The translations under genes were made by a program, and so were the position numbers. This document shows, one piece after another, positions 1 to 10,462 of a DNA stretch of 37,033 bases. The stretch is from Clavulina sp. PMI_390 (lineage: Eukaryota > Basidiomycota > Agaricomycetes > Cantharellales > Hydnaceae), in the NCBI GenBank assembly GCA_015039315.1, contig WIDE01000058.1:114079-151111 (forward strand). Direction: 5' to 3'. The notes under the pieces were generated by a model, which was not told the DNA's origin, made no database searches, and saw only the letters and a program-made list of their open reading frames with translations. The stretch's first letter is position 1. The number at the start of each line of letters is the position of its first letter.

Positions 1-393
1 GATGAAGTCAAGTACAACACCATGGACTCGATCGAGAGCCAGTGCCACAACTGCAAGACCTGGTACCCCCGCCGCAACGACTTCAGGATCTGCGGTGCTT
101 GCGGCGTGAAGCGTCTCGAGTCCGAATACGTCGTACGTCTCGTTTCATCTCGCACTCACTCTCCGCGCCCTCAGTGAACATCACTAACAACCGACTCACT
201 CCCAAAATAGATCGGCTGGAACGAGCCTTTGATCCCCGAGTACATGATCAAGTACGGCAAGACCACCCCCACTTGGGATGCGCTCAACGCCGACCACGTC
301 GCCTGGCTCACTGAGCGCAAGATCCGCATGGAGGCCGAGGAAGCCGCCAAAATGACGGAGGTGACCGACGGAATGGCGGCGACGACGATGTAA
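1..393 (+). CDS. Zinc-ribbon-like hypothetical protein, 3' end only
   Basis: Exons 1-132 and 211-393, with a 78-nt intron (donor GTACGT, acceptor AAATAG), give an open 104-residue C-terminal part ending in TAA at 391-393. The 5' end lies outside the window. The first exon encodes a CHNC...CGAC pair (CxxC, 13 residues, CxxC) rich in Arg and Trp, which looks like a small zinc ribbon. The second encodes a charged segment (IGWNEPLIPEYM..., then TERKIRMEAEEAAKM) that is probably helical. I do not recognise the family. A zinc-binding nucleic-acid or protein-interaction module is an inference from the cysteines only. Codon use is GC-rich at third positions and unlike the intergenic DNA that follows, which supports a real gene. 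Confidence 0.7.
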
Positions 394-1347
394 AAGGCCG
401 CGCTGCTCCTGAAATGTCTCACTGCTTCATCTTTCTCCAGCCACATTGTTTGTACAACTAAACACCGCCTTCTTTTCCATCTGGTTTTCTCTCATGGATT
501 GCCCAATGTTACTACTACACTACAACTCATTCATTTACGACAATACTGTTATAACTCGTAATCTCCAAATTCATGATTTCTCCTCTCTGCCCCGCTGATG
601 CTAATCCCACACTGCCCCCTTGTTCCTACTATCCACCTCGTATACAGTTCATTTCATGAGCGTGGTCACGAATCTGCTGAGGGTGTCCTCATCTAGCTGC
701 TTGCTGGTTGTGGTAGCTTATTCAACCAACCAATGTTCATTGCTCTAACCTCCTGGTGCTTCTGTACAGCGCTCCACCTCACCATTTGATCGAGCTTTTG
801 CGAAATTGATTTTCTGTCCCAACGTCAGCCCCTGCTGGCTCTCGAACCACGGATCCACATCGTCAATTATCGCTTCGCTCTCCGAACCGGAGCTTATTCT
901 CTATCCAAACTATAGTTCCATGCTCTCTTCATCCTAGTATTAGATTCCAAATATACGGTACGCTTACATATGGATAGATATTTGCGGTGATTAGGTAGTG
1001 GTGGCTATAGGAGAAATTATAGCAGTTTGGCGTCAGCCGTACAAGGAGTCAATATCCATAATCGAAGTGCAACTGGATTGCCATCATCATTGATGTCAGA
1101 TAGCCCACGTGGAGGTTCTCGATAGCAACTCTCCCACCCAAAGAGAAGTTCGGGATAGTATTTAGTGTCGTTGTCTTCCACATATCTCCGTTCGAGCAAA
1201 AACAAATAGGGTGGATGCATGCTGCAATGCAGCAGGCGAGGATGGTGGAGTCAAACTTTTGATTGTTGGGCACGTTGAGGTGACAGGGTTCGTCATACGA
1301 TGGTGTCCCTTGATCGTCGAAAAGGGGGAGGGTACGTCATTTCGCGT
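394..1347. other. Intergenic region, no gene seen
   Basis: Between the zinc-ribbon-like gene and the stop codon of gene A on the other strand I see no splice-consistent coding sequence. The region is AT-richer than the flanking exons and should hold the 3' UTRs of two convergent genes. Short open frames here have no recognisable domain. Confidence 0.5.
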
Positions 1348-3215
1348 CTACTTCACCAGTCTGCCAAACACACATGGCCTGGGCGGTGACGCGGGACTTT
1401 CCTCCTGGCTGCTCAGTTCCGTTGCCGTCAACAGCGTTGTAGTGTTCTCCCTTTCTCTTTCTCTTGTTCCAATTCGGCAATTATGTGGCGTTGTGGTCAT
1501 CTCCATCGAGGAAGGTAAAGGACTGGACAGACGGTGCTCCTCGGCAAGACGAGATCTAAGGCCCGTACGAGAATGTAGACTGGGAACAAGTGGAGATCAG
1601 ATCACTACGCCCACGCCACGCCAGGGTCCAAATTTACGTACTGTGCCAGTGCAGAGACTGTGTAGACACCTCCCAAAGCCTGATAAAGAGATCGTCAAGT
1701 CAGAGAGCTATCAATGGATGATCATTCTTAAACGATGCACACGCACCACCCCAGCCGCCAAAACGGTCTGACCGCCTCCAACGATATTCTAGGGAGGAAA
1801 GAATGAGGATTGAGCCTGAGCGATGTTAATTTTGAAATCGAGTCTTACTGCGGCGAGGATCCCAATGGCTACAACACTGGTTACCACTCCAGATGCTACT
1901 CCGTATAGCATAAGCCAGTTAATCATACGATCTGTTCTACGTATGACACTCCATCAGCGCGAGGAGCTTCTCGGAGTTGGAATAAGAAGTAGACTCACTG
2001 GAGAAATCCAGTACGTTTCCTCCGCAATTCAATAACAACGCCAAATGCAAGAGCTAGATCTACGGCCGACTGTGACAAGAATCGAATTCCATTAGTGTCG
2101 ACTGAATTCCCGGATCCCCACGCAAGGAGTCGTACCGAGATAGAAGCAATGCTGACGACCGTCGAGAAAGTGATTGGTGATCCAGTGTAGCCGTTCTTAT
2201 TTGCAACTGTTGAGGAATATATCAACAACTGAGGTGTGTCAGTGAAGAGAGAAGGCCTACCAAGTCCTACAACTTTAGAGGGTTCCTCGTTCAGACCGTC
2301 ATGGTTTGTCAGATAATTGAAGACCACGCACCAGCGCCAGCCAGGATGAGTGGAGGCTGGGAAGAGGAGGGTCTCAGCGATGAAATACGTGTTACAATAA
2401 GGAAAGGGTCTCACAAGGGCGATAATATAAATCCAGCGCTGAGCCACTGGAAATGCGTTGTTGTCAGGCGCTGTTTCTTCAAGAAGACCGGTACCAATCA
2501 CTTACACGCCCATAACCTGAAGGTAAAGAAACACTGGACCACAAAAGATGTCATAACCTAGCGGAGAATCAGGCTAGAAGATCAGTTTATCGTGGTATAG
2601 AGCAAACCCACCAGATGGGTGGCCCAGTAAGCTGACTCCCTGGGGTGACACAAGGAGAGTAAGATACTGGGGTGGACGAGTGAAAGGAGGGTGTGCACCA
2701 TTTGAGATGTTTGTTGAATCGATATTCGATGGCTATGAGGCCGTCATATATATCACAGGTTGTTATGAGTCTAGTCCGTACAATGCGTCAGTGATCGATG
2801 ATGGAGATGGATGGGGATATCACCGAGAGCATACGTTTCCATTAACTGCGCAAACCTGCCAAGCCAGTCGTGCGTGAGCAAAGTGGAAACACATAAGCAG
2901 CCGCAGTGGCACTACTCGCACCAGAGAAAGGCGACCTGTAATTGTGCCAAGTGAGCTTTGGCGATTCGTCTAAAAATCATTGAAGGCGATTTGGGCCATA
3001 CCATAGCTTTCACTACCCAATGGTCACCAGGAAACCTGTCCCAGTAGAGCTTTGCTTGGACAGTGATCACCCCAAAAAGGCTACAATAAAACGTATGATG
3101 AACCTGGACCATCTTGATGATTCCACTGGGGGCGTGCTCACATCGACGTCAAGATGTTGCCAATGAAGAAGCTACCAGATACTGGGGAGGTAGGGGGTGG
3201 TATAGTTGTGGACAT
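1348..3215 (-). CDS. DUF6534-type seven-helix membrane protein (gene A), short tail
   Basis: Exons (minus): 3215-3142, 3080-3002, 2935-2922, 2855-2835, 2770-2699, 2639-2612, 2557-2506, 2446-2415, 2356-2332, 2272-2261, 2206-2136, 2069-1999, 1936-1849, 1788-1747, 1679-1642, 1579-1348; 316 aa. All introns are GT-AG and every phase matches the paralogues. Recognisable segments are SFFIGNILTSI/LFGVITVQAKLYW (first helix), VAFLWFAQLMET, the TDRMINWLMLYGVASGVV signature and ALGGVYTVSALAQ before the LHSRTGLRS stretch. It is the most diverged member: the first exon is 12 nt longer, the loop exon 5 is the shortest (72 nt), and the tail is only about 77 residues. The tail lacks the PPRFNPTELF-like ending that most copies have. 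Open throughout, so probably functional, but the tail may be degenerate. Biochemical function unknown. Confidence 0.8.
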
Positions 3216-4031
3216 TGTCGACTCGCCAGGAGTAGCACCAGAAACCTCTCCTCTCGAGAGTAAAGGGGTGGGTGGAGGTTGAAACAACTCGGGGCGTGAT
3301 CATTTGTCACGAGGACCGCCTAGACAAACGACCTACGGCATGGTTGCAAATGGGACAATTTTTCGGCTCGGAGATTAATAGAGACCTGAAGAGCAAGGGG
3401 GATTGGCAGCCAAAGGTTCGTTAGCAATGAAATTCTCGCCAGTGCTATCGCTCCATTCCTCAGCTGGACGTTCTCGATGTTGGAGATGTCTTGCTGAGCG
3501 GCGGCCGAGCCTCCGAACTGAGTGTTCACGATGACTCACGGAGATTTAAAAAATGTTTCAGGTCCCATTCATTCGCATTGTATTTGGCCGCAGCGGGGAA
3601 TGTGCTTGTGGAGATACAACTCTGAATGAGATTTGCACCCGCTTGCTTCTCCTGATGTTCGGGATTCTGGGGACATGACACGCCAGCGCGTGTTGTGGAT
3701 CAGATCCCATTATGACGGCAGCTCAAATAGTCATTGGATAAGGGAGCAATGGAAGTGATGGCCGGCAGATACCCAAAATGACGGGATCAACTGTGATAGT
3801 AAGGAGATTATGCTGAACCATGCTGGACGTCAGTTGGGATTTCTCTCTATCTATGATTTAATACAAGGTGCCAGGGGTGTTACAGATAAAAAAAAAACGA
3901 CGACACAGGGAATATCAATAGGGAATAAAGACAAGTAGAAGGAGCGAGTGGGCTGGATCAGCACTAGGGTTTCAATAGTCAAGGCACCTGCATAGAAGAG
4001 AGGATACGTCAATAATCGATGGTGGTGATTG
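3216..4031. other. Intergenic region upstream of gene A
   Basis: This holds the presumed promoter of gene A (read leftwards) and the 3' flank of gene B. I see no splice-supported gene. A 69-codon minus-strand frame at 3320-3529 is the only open stretch of note and has no recognisable family. A short poly-A run lies near 3889. Confidence 0.45.
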
Positions 4032-6276
4032 TCACAAACAGGCAGGAAGAACACGAACTTGATGAACTTCTTGAGAGTTTAGCCTCAATTTTGAAAGCTG
4101 AAAGGGTACTTCCTCCGCGTCAGGGCTAGGAGGTAAGAAACTGTTGGTTTCAGACCGTTGTCTCCCTTTGGCAAACAACTCTGTTGGGCTGAATCTTGGC
4201 GGTAAAGGATTGCAGACTTTGGTGCTGACTTGTAATGATGGTAGGGGTCGCGAAGGTACGGAAGGATCTGCTGGTCCTTCAGGATTGCGGTGGAGTGTGG
4301 AAATTCGGAGCTGGTGGTTGCGATGGGAACCGGAGCCCGACGGAGACCTGGCGTCGGCGTCGATAGTCGTTTCAATGGTTCGGGTGACTCGAACTATGTC
4401 CATGGAACTCTGGAAATCGTTCATCTCAATACCAGGGTCGGTCATGGACACGGGATATGAGGTGGATGGGTGGTTGTTTGACGGTAAGATGGTACGTTTT
4501 TCTTGGGGCTGAGAAACATGGTGTGTGGAGATTATCTCCGACGATGGAGTGACGCCCTTATCGAGGTGTCGAGGAAGCTCAGCCGCAAGTCGGGATCGAA
4601 GTCGTGTACGAGAGTGCAAGCTAAGAATGTAAGTGGGGGAACTTGTGAGAGAAAGTAGCAGGATCGCCAAATTTATTACGCACTGTGCGAGAGCAGACAC
4701 TATATATGACGCTCCAAAGATCTATCAAATCAAAATGGCAGGTGAATAAGCTTATGTGAGGTCAATAGCACAGAAATTTGACGTACTCCACCAACACCCA
4801 CGGTGTGACGATCATCTCCGATGATGTACTAGAGAAAGCACATGATTAGAGCGATCCAAGCAACGAAGAGTAGGCTATTCGAATATGAATACTGAACGCA
4901 CGAATATCAACATAGTGATTGCGAAAATACTTGTCATAACACCTGATGCAACTCCGTATAGTGTTACCCAGTTGACAACACGGTCTGTTCTATGGAGCAA
5001 TTTGGCGTAAGGTTCAATCCATTAGGAGCCAGGACATGGAGGTTATGAACTCACTGAAGGAAACCTGTGTGATGTTTTCTCATCGTAATGGTCACGCCGA
5101 ATGCAATTGCCAAATCGACCACAACCTTATAGAAGCAAGTTATTATGTGAATCCACACGTTGCTGAAGCAAGCTCACTGTTGACGACACAAGGGTGATGA
5201 GTTCAGCGAAAGGCCGGGGTGACGTGGGGACTCTGCTTCCTATCAGAAAATTGGTCCTACACACATCTTCACGAAGACGTCAATAAGATAAGACGGTAGA
5301 TATGAGGTGGTCTTACCAAATCCCAAAGCTGTGGAGAGATTTGGAGGTGATTCAGCTTGCTGGAACTGTGTCCTTGCAGTGTTGGTGCGATGTGTCAACT
5401 CACCAGCATTGAATAGGATCATGGAGCTCTGAGATGGAAAGAGTAGGTTTGAGACGCTAATAAACCTTGTGGAGACGAGACAAAACTCACAATGACTGCG
5501 GTATATGCTCGCCGCCGCGACACTACGAATCGCGTTAGCTCGAGTGTGGTCTCGGTCAGGAGAAGTTTTGGCTTACATATCCATAGCCTGTACGCGTAGA
5601 AGCATTCCACAATAATGGCTGCTGCAAGCTGGATGGACGTCGTAAGGATCGGAAATGTCACAAGTGTCTAAATATAGTCACCAGGTGAGTTGCCCAATAT
5701 TGCGTTTGCCTAGAGCACGGGGGGCACAGGTCAGATCACTTCGATGTGGCGAGCAACTGTACAATTACCATTGTGGTCTTAGATTTGTTCGATTCGAGGC
5801 GTCAGGGGAACGAGACCAATTGTGTTCGATGATTTGCCTGTAAAGATCCTGGGTCGCAATCACTCTGAGAGATACGAGTTATGAGTAATGGAAGGTGCAA
5901 GAAGGCACAAACTCACACTTGCAACAGTTGTAGAACCCTACGAGGCACGAGGTGAGTCTAAGAATGGCCAACTTTGAGAATTTTCATACCATAAGAGTGC
6001 CACCTTGGTGTGCGGAGAAGAGAGCGGTATGAGGTTAGTGTTGCAACACTGGTGCTTTGAACCATGCTACCCTACCATCACTTTCACGGCTCGTGAATCG
6101 TTCGGAAACCTGGCGAAATATAGCTTTGTTTGGACAGTAATGCCACCAAACAGGCTAGGATGCGATAGATTGAGACATTGGTCGTGCCGACGACCATGAC
6201 AGCGATCAGCTCACATCGACGAAAAGATATTTCCAACGAACAGACTGCTGAATACAGGTTCATGAGGCGCAGCCAT
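4032..6276 (-). CDS. DUF6534-type seven-helix membrane protein (gene B), longest copy
   Basis: Exons (minus): 6276-6215, 6154-6076, 6003-5990, 5937-5917, 5864-5769, 5709-5682, 5628-5577, 5522-5491, 5428-5404, 5328-5317, 5266-5178, 5125-5055, 4989-4902, 4828-4787, 4721-4684, 4620-4032; 445 aa. Helical segments include SSLFVGNIFSSI/LFGGITVQTKLYF, VECFYAYRLW, DLAIAFGVTITMRKHHTGFLQ and VNWVTLYGVASGVMTSIFA. The tail begins LHSRTRLRSRL, is rich in Ser/Thr/Pro, and contains PPRFSPTELFAKG. About 40 further residues follow that motif, more than in any paralogue. Exon 5 (96 nt) and exon 11 (89 nt) are also longer, by whole codons. For exon 11 the acceptor at 5268-5267 must be used: the more pyrimidine-rich-looking one just downstream gives an in-frame stop. 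Function unknown. Confidence 0.83.
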
Positions 6277-8684
6277 TCGAAGGGATTCGTCGACTCCAGT
6301 CGAGCCCAGCTCTGGCTCTGTAAGCTCAAGCAGCGACGGGATGTAGATAGTTGGCACCAGACTCTGACGTTGGACGGCAAGTGACTGAAAGGAACATCCC
6401 GTGCCAAGGGTTTTGTCAAAAGAGTTGCCGCATGTGCGGTCAGGGTAGAGAGCGCATATATCATATGAGTCACGGCGTCCCGTTACTGGCATCAAGTCCC
6501 TGCGCCGAAAAGCGGGGGAAAACCTCGAGGAAAACAGTTCCGCGAGTAAAAACCCACTCTTCAGCTTTGTCTCTGTCGTTCTAGCCCACTTGCACTCGTT
6601 CTATCTAACAGAAACGGACAGAAAAGCGGGGTCACCCCCAAAAAACTCTATTCAAACGCCGATTCCCACAATCAACAATACAAACTGTGACGGCCACTTG
6701 ATGTCCGACATTCATTGCGAGGCAGTCAAAATCCAGCAAAGCAGCTGGATAGAGAAAGTGGAGGGGCATAGATGTGATTCAACCGGCATTACGGTCCCCG
6801 ATCATGAATCTCGGACAAAATAATGCCGATAAGTGGAAGCACGAGTCTCCCTCCATCTGCATTTCCATCTGCCGATGCGGGTAGCTGTCCAGGTATAAGC
6901 GCCATTCTCCGTCTAGAAGCTTAAGGGGAGCAATGCTACCCTATTCATTGGCAAGTGACCTCCGTTTCCCTCGGACTGGAGGGGCTAGAGCATTTAGACC
7001 GGACCAACTTCCAACGTTGATCCGCCCCGCTCGAAGAGAATAAGGTTGTAGTCTGACTGAATAGTCGAGGACAAGAATCCCCTAGCGCCAGAGTCGACCT
7101 CCTCCACTGAGTCAACTTCTCGCCGAGCTCCAGCTATTCTCAACATAAGATTCAATATGACTTGGCGCAGGTGGTCTCGTTGACCGTCACATCGTGGATC
7201 CCTCTCTTCCTCACTAGGATTGGGATCGCGAGCGGTGCAGTGGTGGGGCTCGTATGAATTAGGCACGGACGGCGGGTGGGCGACTGTGGCTCATCATCAG
7301 ATGGTGAATGAAGGTTCTCCAGAAAAATCTGAAGATAATACTGTGCGTAACTCTGAGAGGCACGATGATGGGCATGCAATAAATCACAGTACTCACAAGG
7401 ATGGAAAGATGGCTGGGCCTTTTCGAGAGGCCGATCTATAGCTGGCTCCATCAATAGTACGCCAAGTGCTTGTGGGGTGGCTCATCGATGTGGTCCAGGA
7501 GCTGATGCAACCTGGAATATCAATCATTTCACTATACTCTCAATTATAAGTAATGATTCTGTCAATCGCCTGATGGATAGAAGAAACTGGGCATTGCTGT
7601 AAGCCTCACTACCATATGCTCTGCGAAGCGCACCAGTGATCGTTATCGATAATTAGCTATTGTTTTCTCTAAGATAGATTAGCCCAGATGAGCCACGCCG
7701 AGTCCGAGGTGAGATCGATGCGAGGGGTCGAATCGGGGGCTTTTCTCCTTAGAGGCCGAGAGACAAATTCTTTCTATTCATCCCTAAGAATGCATCATAG
7801 ACCATGATATTGCAAATGCCACCCTCAATTCTGGCAGGTTGATGTTGGGTTGGATATGATCGTTCAGTTACTTGGCACAAGCACATGAAGGGAAGCATGT
7901 GCACTGATGCTGCCAAAGAACAGAGACTCTGTGCGGGGTCCCGTCAGATCCCAACTACCACTTAGAAATAAACAATGTGAGCTCCTACAACGTGGACCCC
8001 GTGATGGACGACTAACTAGACGGTCGATATGAGCTGAAAGACTAGACGAGCACCGTAAACATGTTGTTGGATTCACTTGCTCCGCTTTCCCTCAAATGAT
8101 CATCTTCCTCCTTCGGCGGCTGAGAGGGAGATCCTCCGCGAGTAAACAGCGCCAAGCCTGAGTGAGCTAGATATGTTCTGGGAATAATGATTGACATTGA
8201 TACCAACACGTCGGGGGGTCATTATACGCCCGGCGGCGTTCAGATGATGTCTCCGCAGTTGGAGCATCTAGATTGCAGCGTGAGAGTAGGATGAGGCAAA
8301 ATCGTTGTCCAGCAAATAGTTCATAAACTGGGATATCGCTGTAGGATAGCAATGAAGTTTGGAAGGACTCATGGCTTGCACAATCGAGGAATATGATATG
8401 AGGCGGACGCCGGGCTCAATCGAGATGTGATGAAACCAAGATTTGAACCTGTGACAGACATCGTCACACGGACGGTTACGAGATCGTGTTGTGTTGGGCA
8501 TCAGGCTCAATGGCAAAGCTTGGGAAATGCCTGAGGCGACCTAGAAGCGCCACGTTCGTCCAAGAAGAAGCCCAAAAAACCTCTTTGAAGATTGCCTCAC
8601 TCTACCACAAAGACCGCTGAAGCACCGCTGCTTACAACAGCTCGAAAGCCTTTCAACCGCATATAATAGCTAAGGACCCCTACT
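6277..8684. other. 2.4-kb interval without a convincing gene
   Basis: The interval lies between the start of gene B and the F-box gene, so it contains two outward-facing promoters. The only hint of coding is on the minus strand at 6994-7454, where two overlapping open frames (100 and 90 codons) with charged, non-repetitive composition could be exons of a small or broken gene. I found no domain and no consistent splice model. No tRNA, transposon end or tandem repeat was recognised. Confidence 0.4.
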
Positions 8685-10213
8685 ATGATCAATACCATCC
8701 CCCCAGAACTCTTATCGCAGATATTCATCCATGGTGTGCCACGGATTGAGGCAGAGCCAGTGGTCCCAACCAGACCTGTGGATGAGATGGCAGCCTGGAC
8801 GGGTACTACCTCGATGTATCAATGGACCTTTTATCGCCAGACCCTGATGCTGACTTGCCGCGCTTGGCACAATGTCTGCATTCAAACTCCCCAGCTCTGG
8901 ACTTATATTGCCTGGCCTCCCACGGTCAGGGCAGACCAGTACGAATTTTTTTTTTGGCCTTGGATTACAACTAGCCTCAGGAGCTCACCTCTACCTATAG
9001 GATCTCTGCAGCACTTGGCCTCTATGCAAAACGGAGCGGCGTGCTTCCTCTCATTGTTTATGTCGACTTGCGGCTGATCCAGTCGCGGCCTCTGCATGGC
9101 GCCAGTACTTGTACTGCGCTCCAGCTTTTCAATCTCTCCGTGCTCCCTCGTATTGGCCAGCTCCGGTTCTTCTCCGCAAACACAGACAGCTCTAATAGCG
9201 TGTGGGAGAAGATCATACAAATGTTTACCGATCCGTGTTGCGTAGAACCACGCGTGCAGTCTCTCCATGGCCACGGATTCCCCTTGCTGGTCCCCCAAAG
9301 ATTCGTCTCTATGCTGGAGATGCGAACGCAGCAGCTTTCTGTCCGGCTGAAATCTGCCCTTGATCTTCTCTCGTTCGGAGAACCATTTCCCCTTCTTACA
9401 TCCCTCGATCTCCGCAACACCTCGGTCAATCCACCCCAGCTCACTCAATTGCTCGAACGATGCCCCTCCTTGAAGTCTCTCCGCGTTATGCTCGCTCAGA
9501 GAGGAGACTATTCTTGTGCATCACTGGGTCGCGCACTGAGCCAGCTTCGTTTCCTTGCCCTCTACCCCTTCCCATTTCACGGAAGCACGAACGGCCCTTT
9601 CGGCCAGTTTCCAACTCTCACTCCCTCTCCTATCCCAGGAAAGGGGTGTCAGCATATTGAAGTCTCTGTCCGCGCACTGGAAGAAGGGTGTTTCCCAAAT
9701 GTCCCTGGGGCAACTGTTCTCACTATCGTATGCAACCCCTTCCCTCCAACCAGTTTACGCCGAGGCCTTGTAGCTGCACCTGCTGCGAGCTTTGGTTGTA
9801 TCAAAGAGTTGCGCCTACATGGGTTCAGGCCCACTGCCCATGCAAGGTACTCTTTCTCCGAAACGATGATGGTCCTGGCTTCTCCCGACCTCGTACGCAT
9901 GGCGTTCCCTGGTCTATCCTATCTTACCATCCAGTACCCCCCTTGCCCTGATGAGGTCTGCCGTATTGGCGACGATTCAAGATTCCTGGCGGATCTCGCG
10001 CACAAAGAGGTGTTGAGCGCTCTCTCAAAGGTCCTTGAGGTCCTTCCTGATATCACACTTCGCGTTTGGCTCCCTTACACATTCAAGTTGGGGTTCAGGG
10101 GCTATGAGTCATGGTTGGATTCGCAGATGATGATTAGGAGATGGAGGGAGTCCCTTGTCAAAGACTTTGGCCCGAGGGTGGTGGTGCTGGACCAATGGCC
10201 TCCGGAATATTGA
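8685..10213 (+). CDS. F-box domain protein
   Basis: Two exons, 8685-8938 and 9001-10213, with a 62-nt intron (GTACGA...CTATAG), give 488 aa. The start INTIPPELLSQIF is the classic opening of agaricomycete F-box proteins. LTCRAWHNVCIQTPQLWTYI completes the F-box at about residues 1-75. After the splice comes GLYAKRSGVLPLIVYVDL, the usual 'separate residents with the same score' segment of this family. The rest is a leucine-rich solenoid-like region (FPLLTSLDLRNTSVNPPQLTQLLERCPSLKSLRV and later repeats) expected to bind a substrate. F-box proteins link substrates to SCF ubiquitin ligases through Skp1; the substrate here cannot be inferred. The two parts lie in different frames, and only the intron at 8939-9000 joins them in phase. 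The gene converges with the aminotransferase, 249 nt away. Confidence 0.88.
8939..9000 (+). other. Intron of the F-box gene
   Basis: Donor GTACGA at 8939 and acceptor TATAG ending at 9000. A run of T residues follows the donor. Using the earlier AG at 8979-8980 would put the downstream exon out of frame, so this acceptor is favoured. Confidence 0.8.
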
Positions 10214-10462
10214 TAGCCCAACTCTTGTCCTGGCACACACAAAAAAAAAACTGCACATTCTTGTAGCGAGTAACAGTTTTCATTGACGGATTCGTGTTCT
10301 TTCGTCTCCTAGCATACAAATCGTATCGTAATCGTAATCTCATAGTACAAATGTTATCGAGATTTCACAAGTATTTTAGACCAGATATCCTTCCGAGAAA
10401 AAGAGAGAGAGAGAGATCTAGGATCACCTCTACAATGCGTTCATTTAGCTCGGACGAATGCT
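10214..10462. terminator. Convergent 3' region between F-box and aminotransferase genes
   Basis: A 249-nt tail-to-tail spacer. It contains an A-run near 10240-10250 and AT-rich sequence, suitable for 3' UTRs and polyadenylation of both genes. No single polyadenylation site can be assigned from sequence alone. Confidence 0.4.

Noticed and set aside
3320..3529. 69-codon minus-strand frame upstream of gene A
   Set aside because: No recognisable family, no splice partners and no paralogue upstream of the other copies.
8425..8475. tRNA-like B box (GGTTCAAATC) on the minus strand
   Set aside because: The T-stem pairs only weakly and no acceptor stem or A box could be placed at the right distance.
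8903..9448. 181-codon and 128-codon minus-strand frames
   Set aside because: They are antisense to the F-box coding exons, whose sense protein has clear domain signatures.
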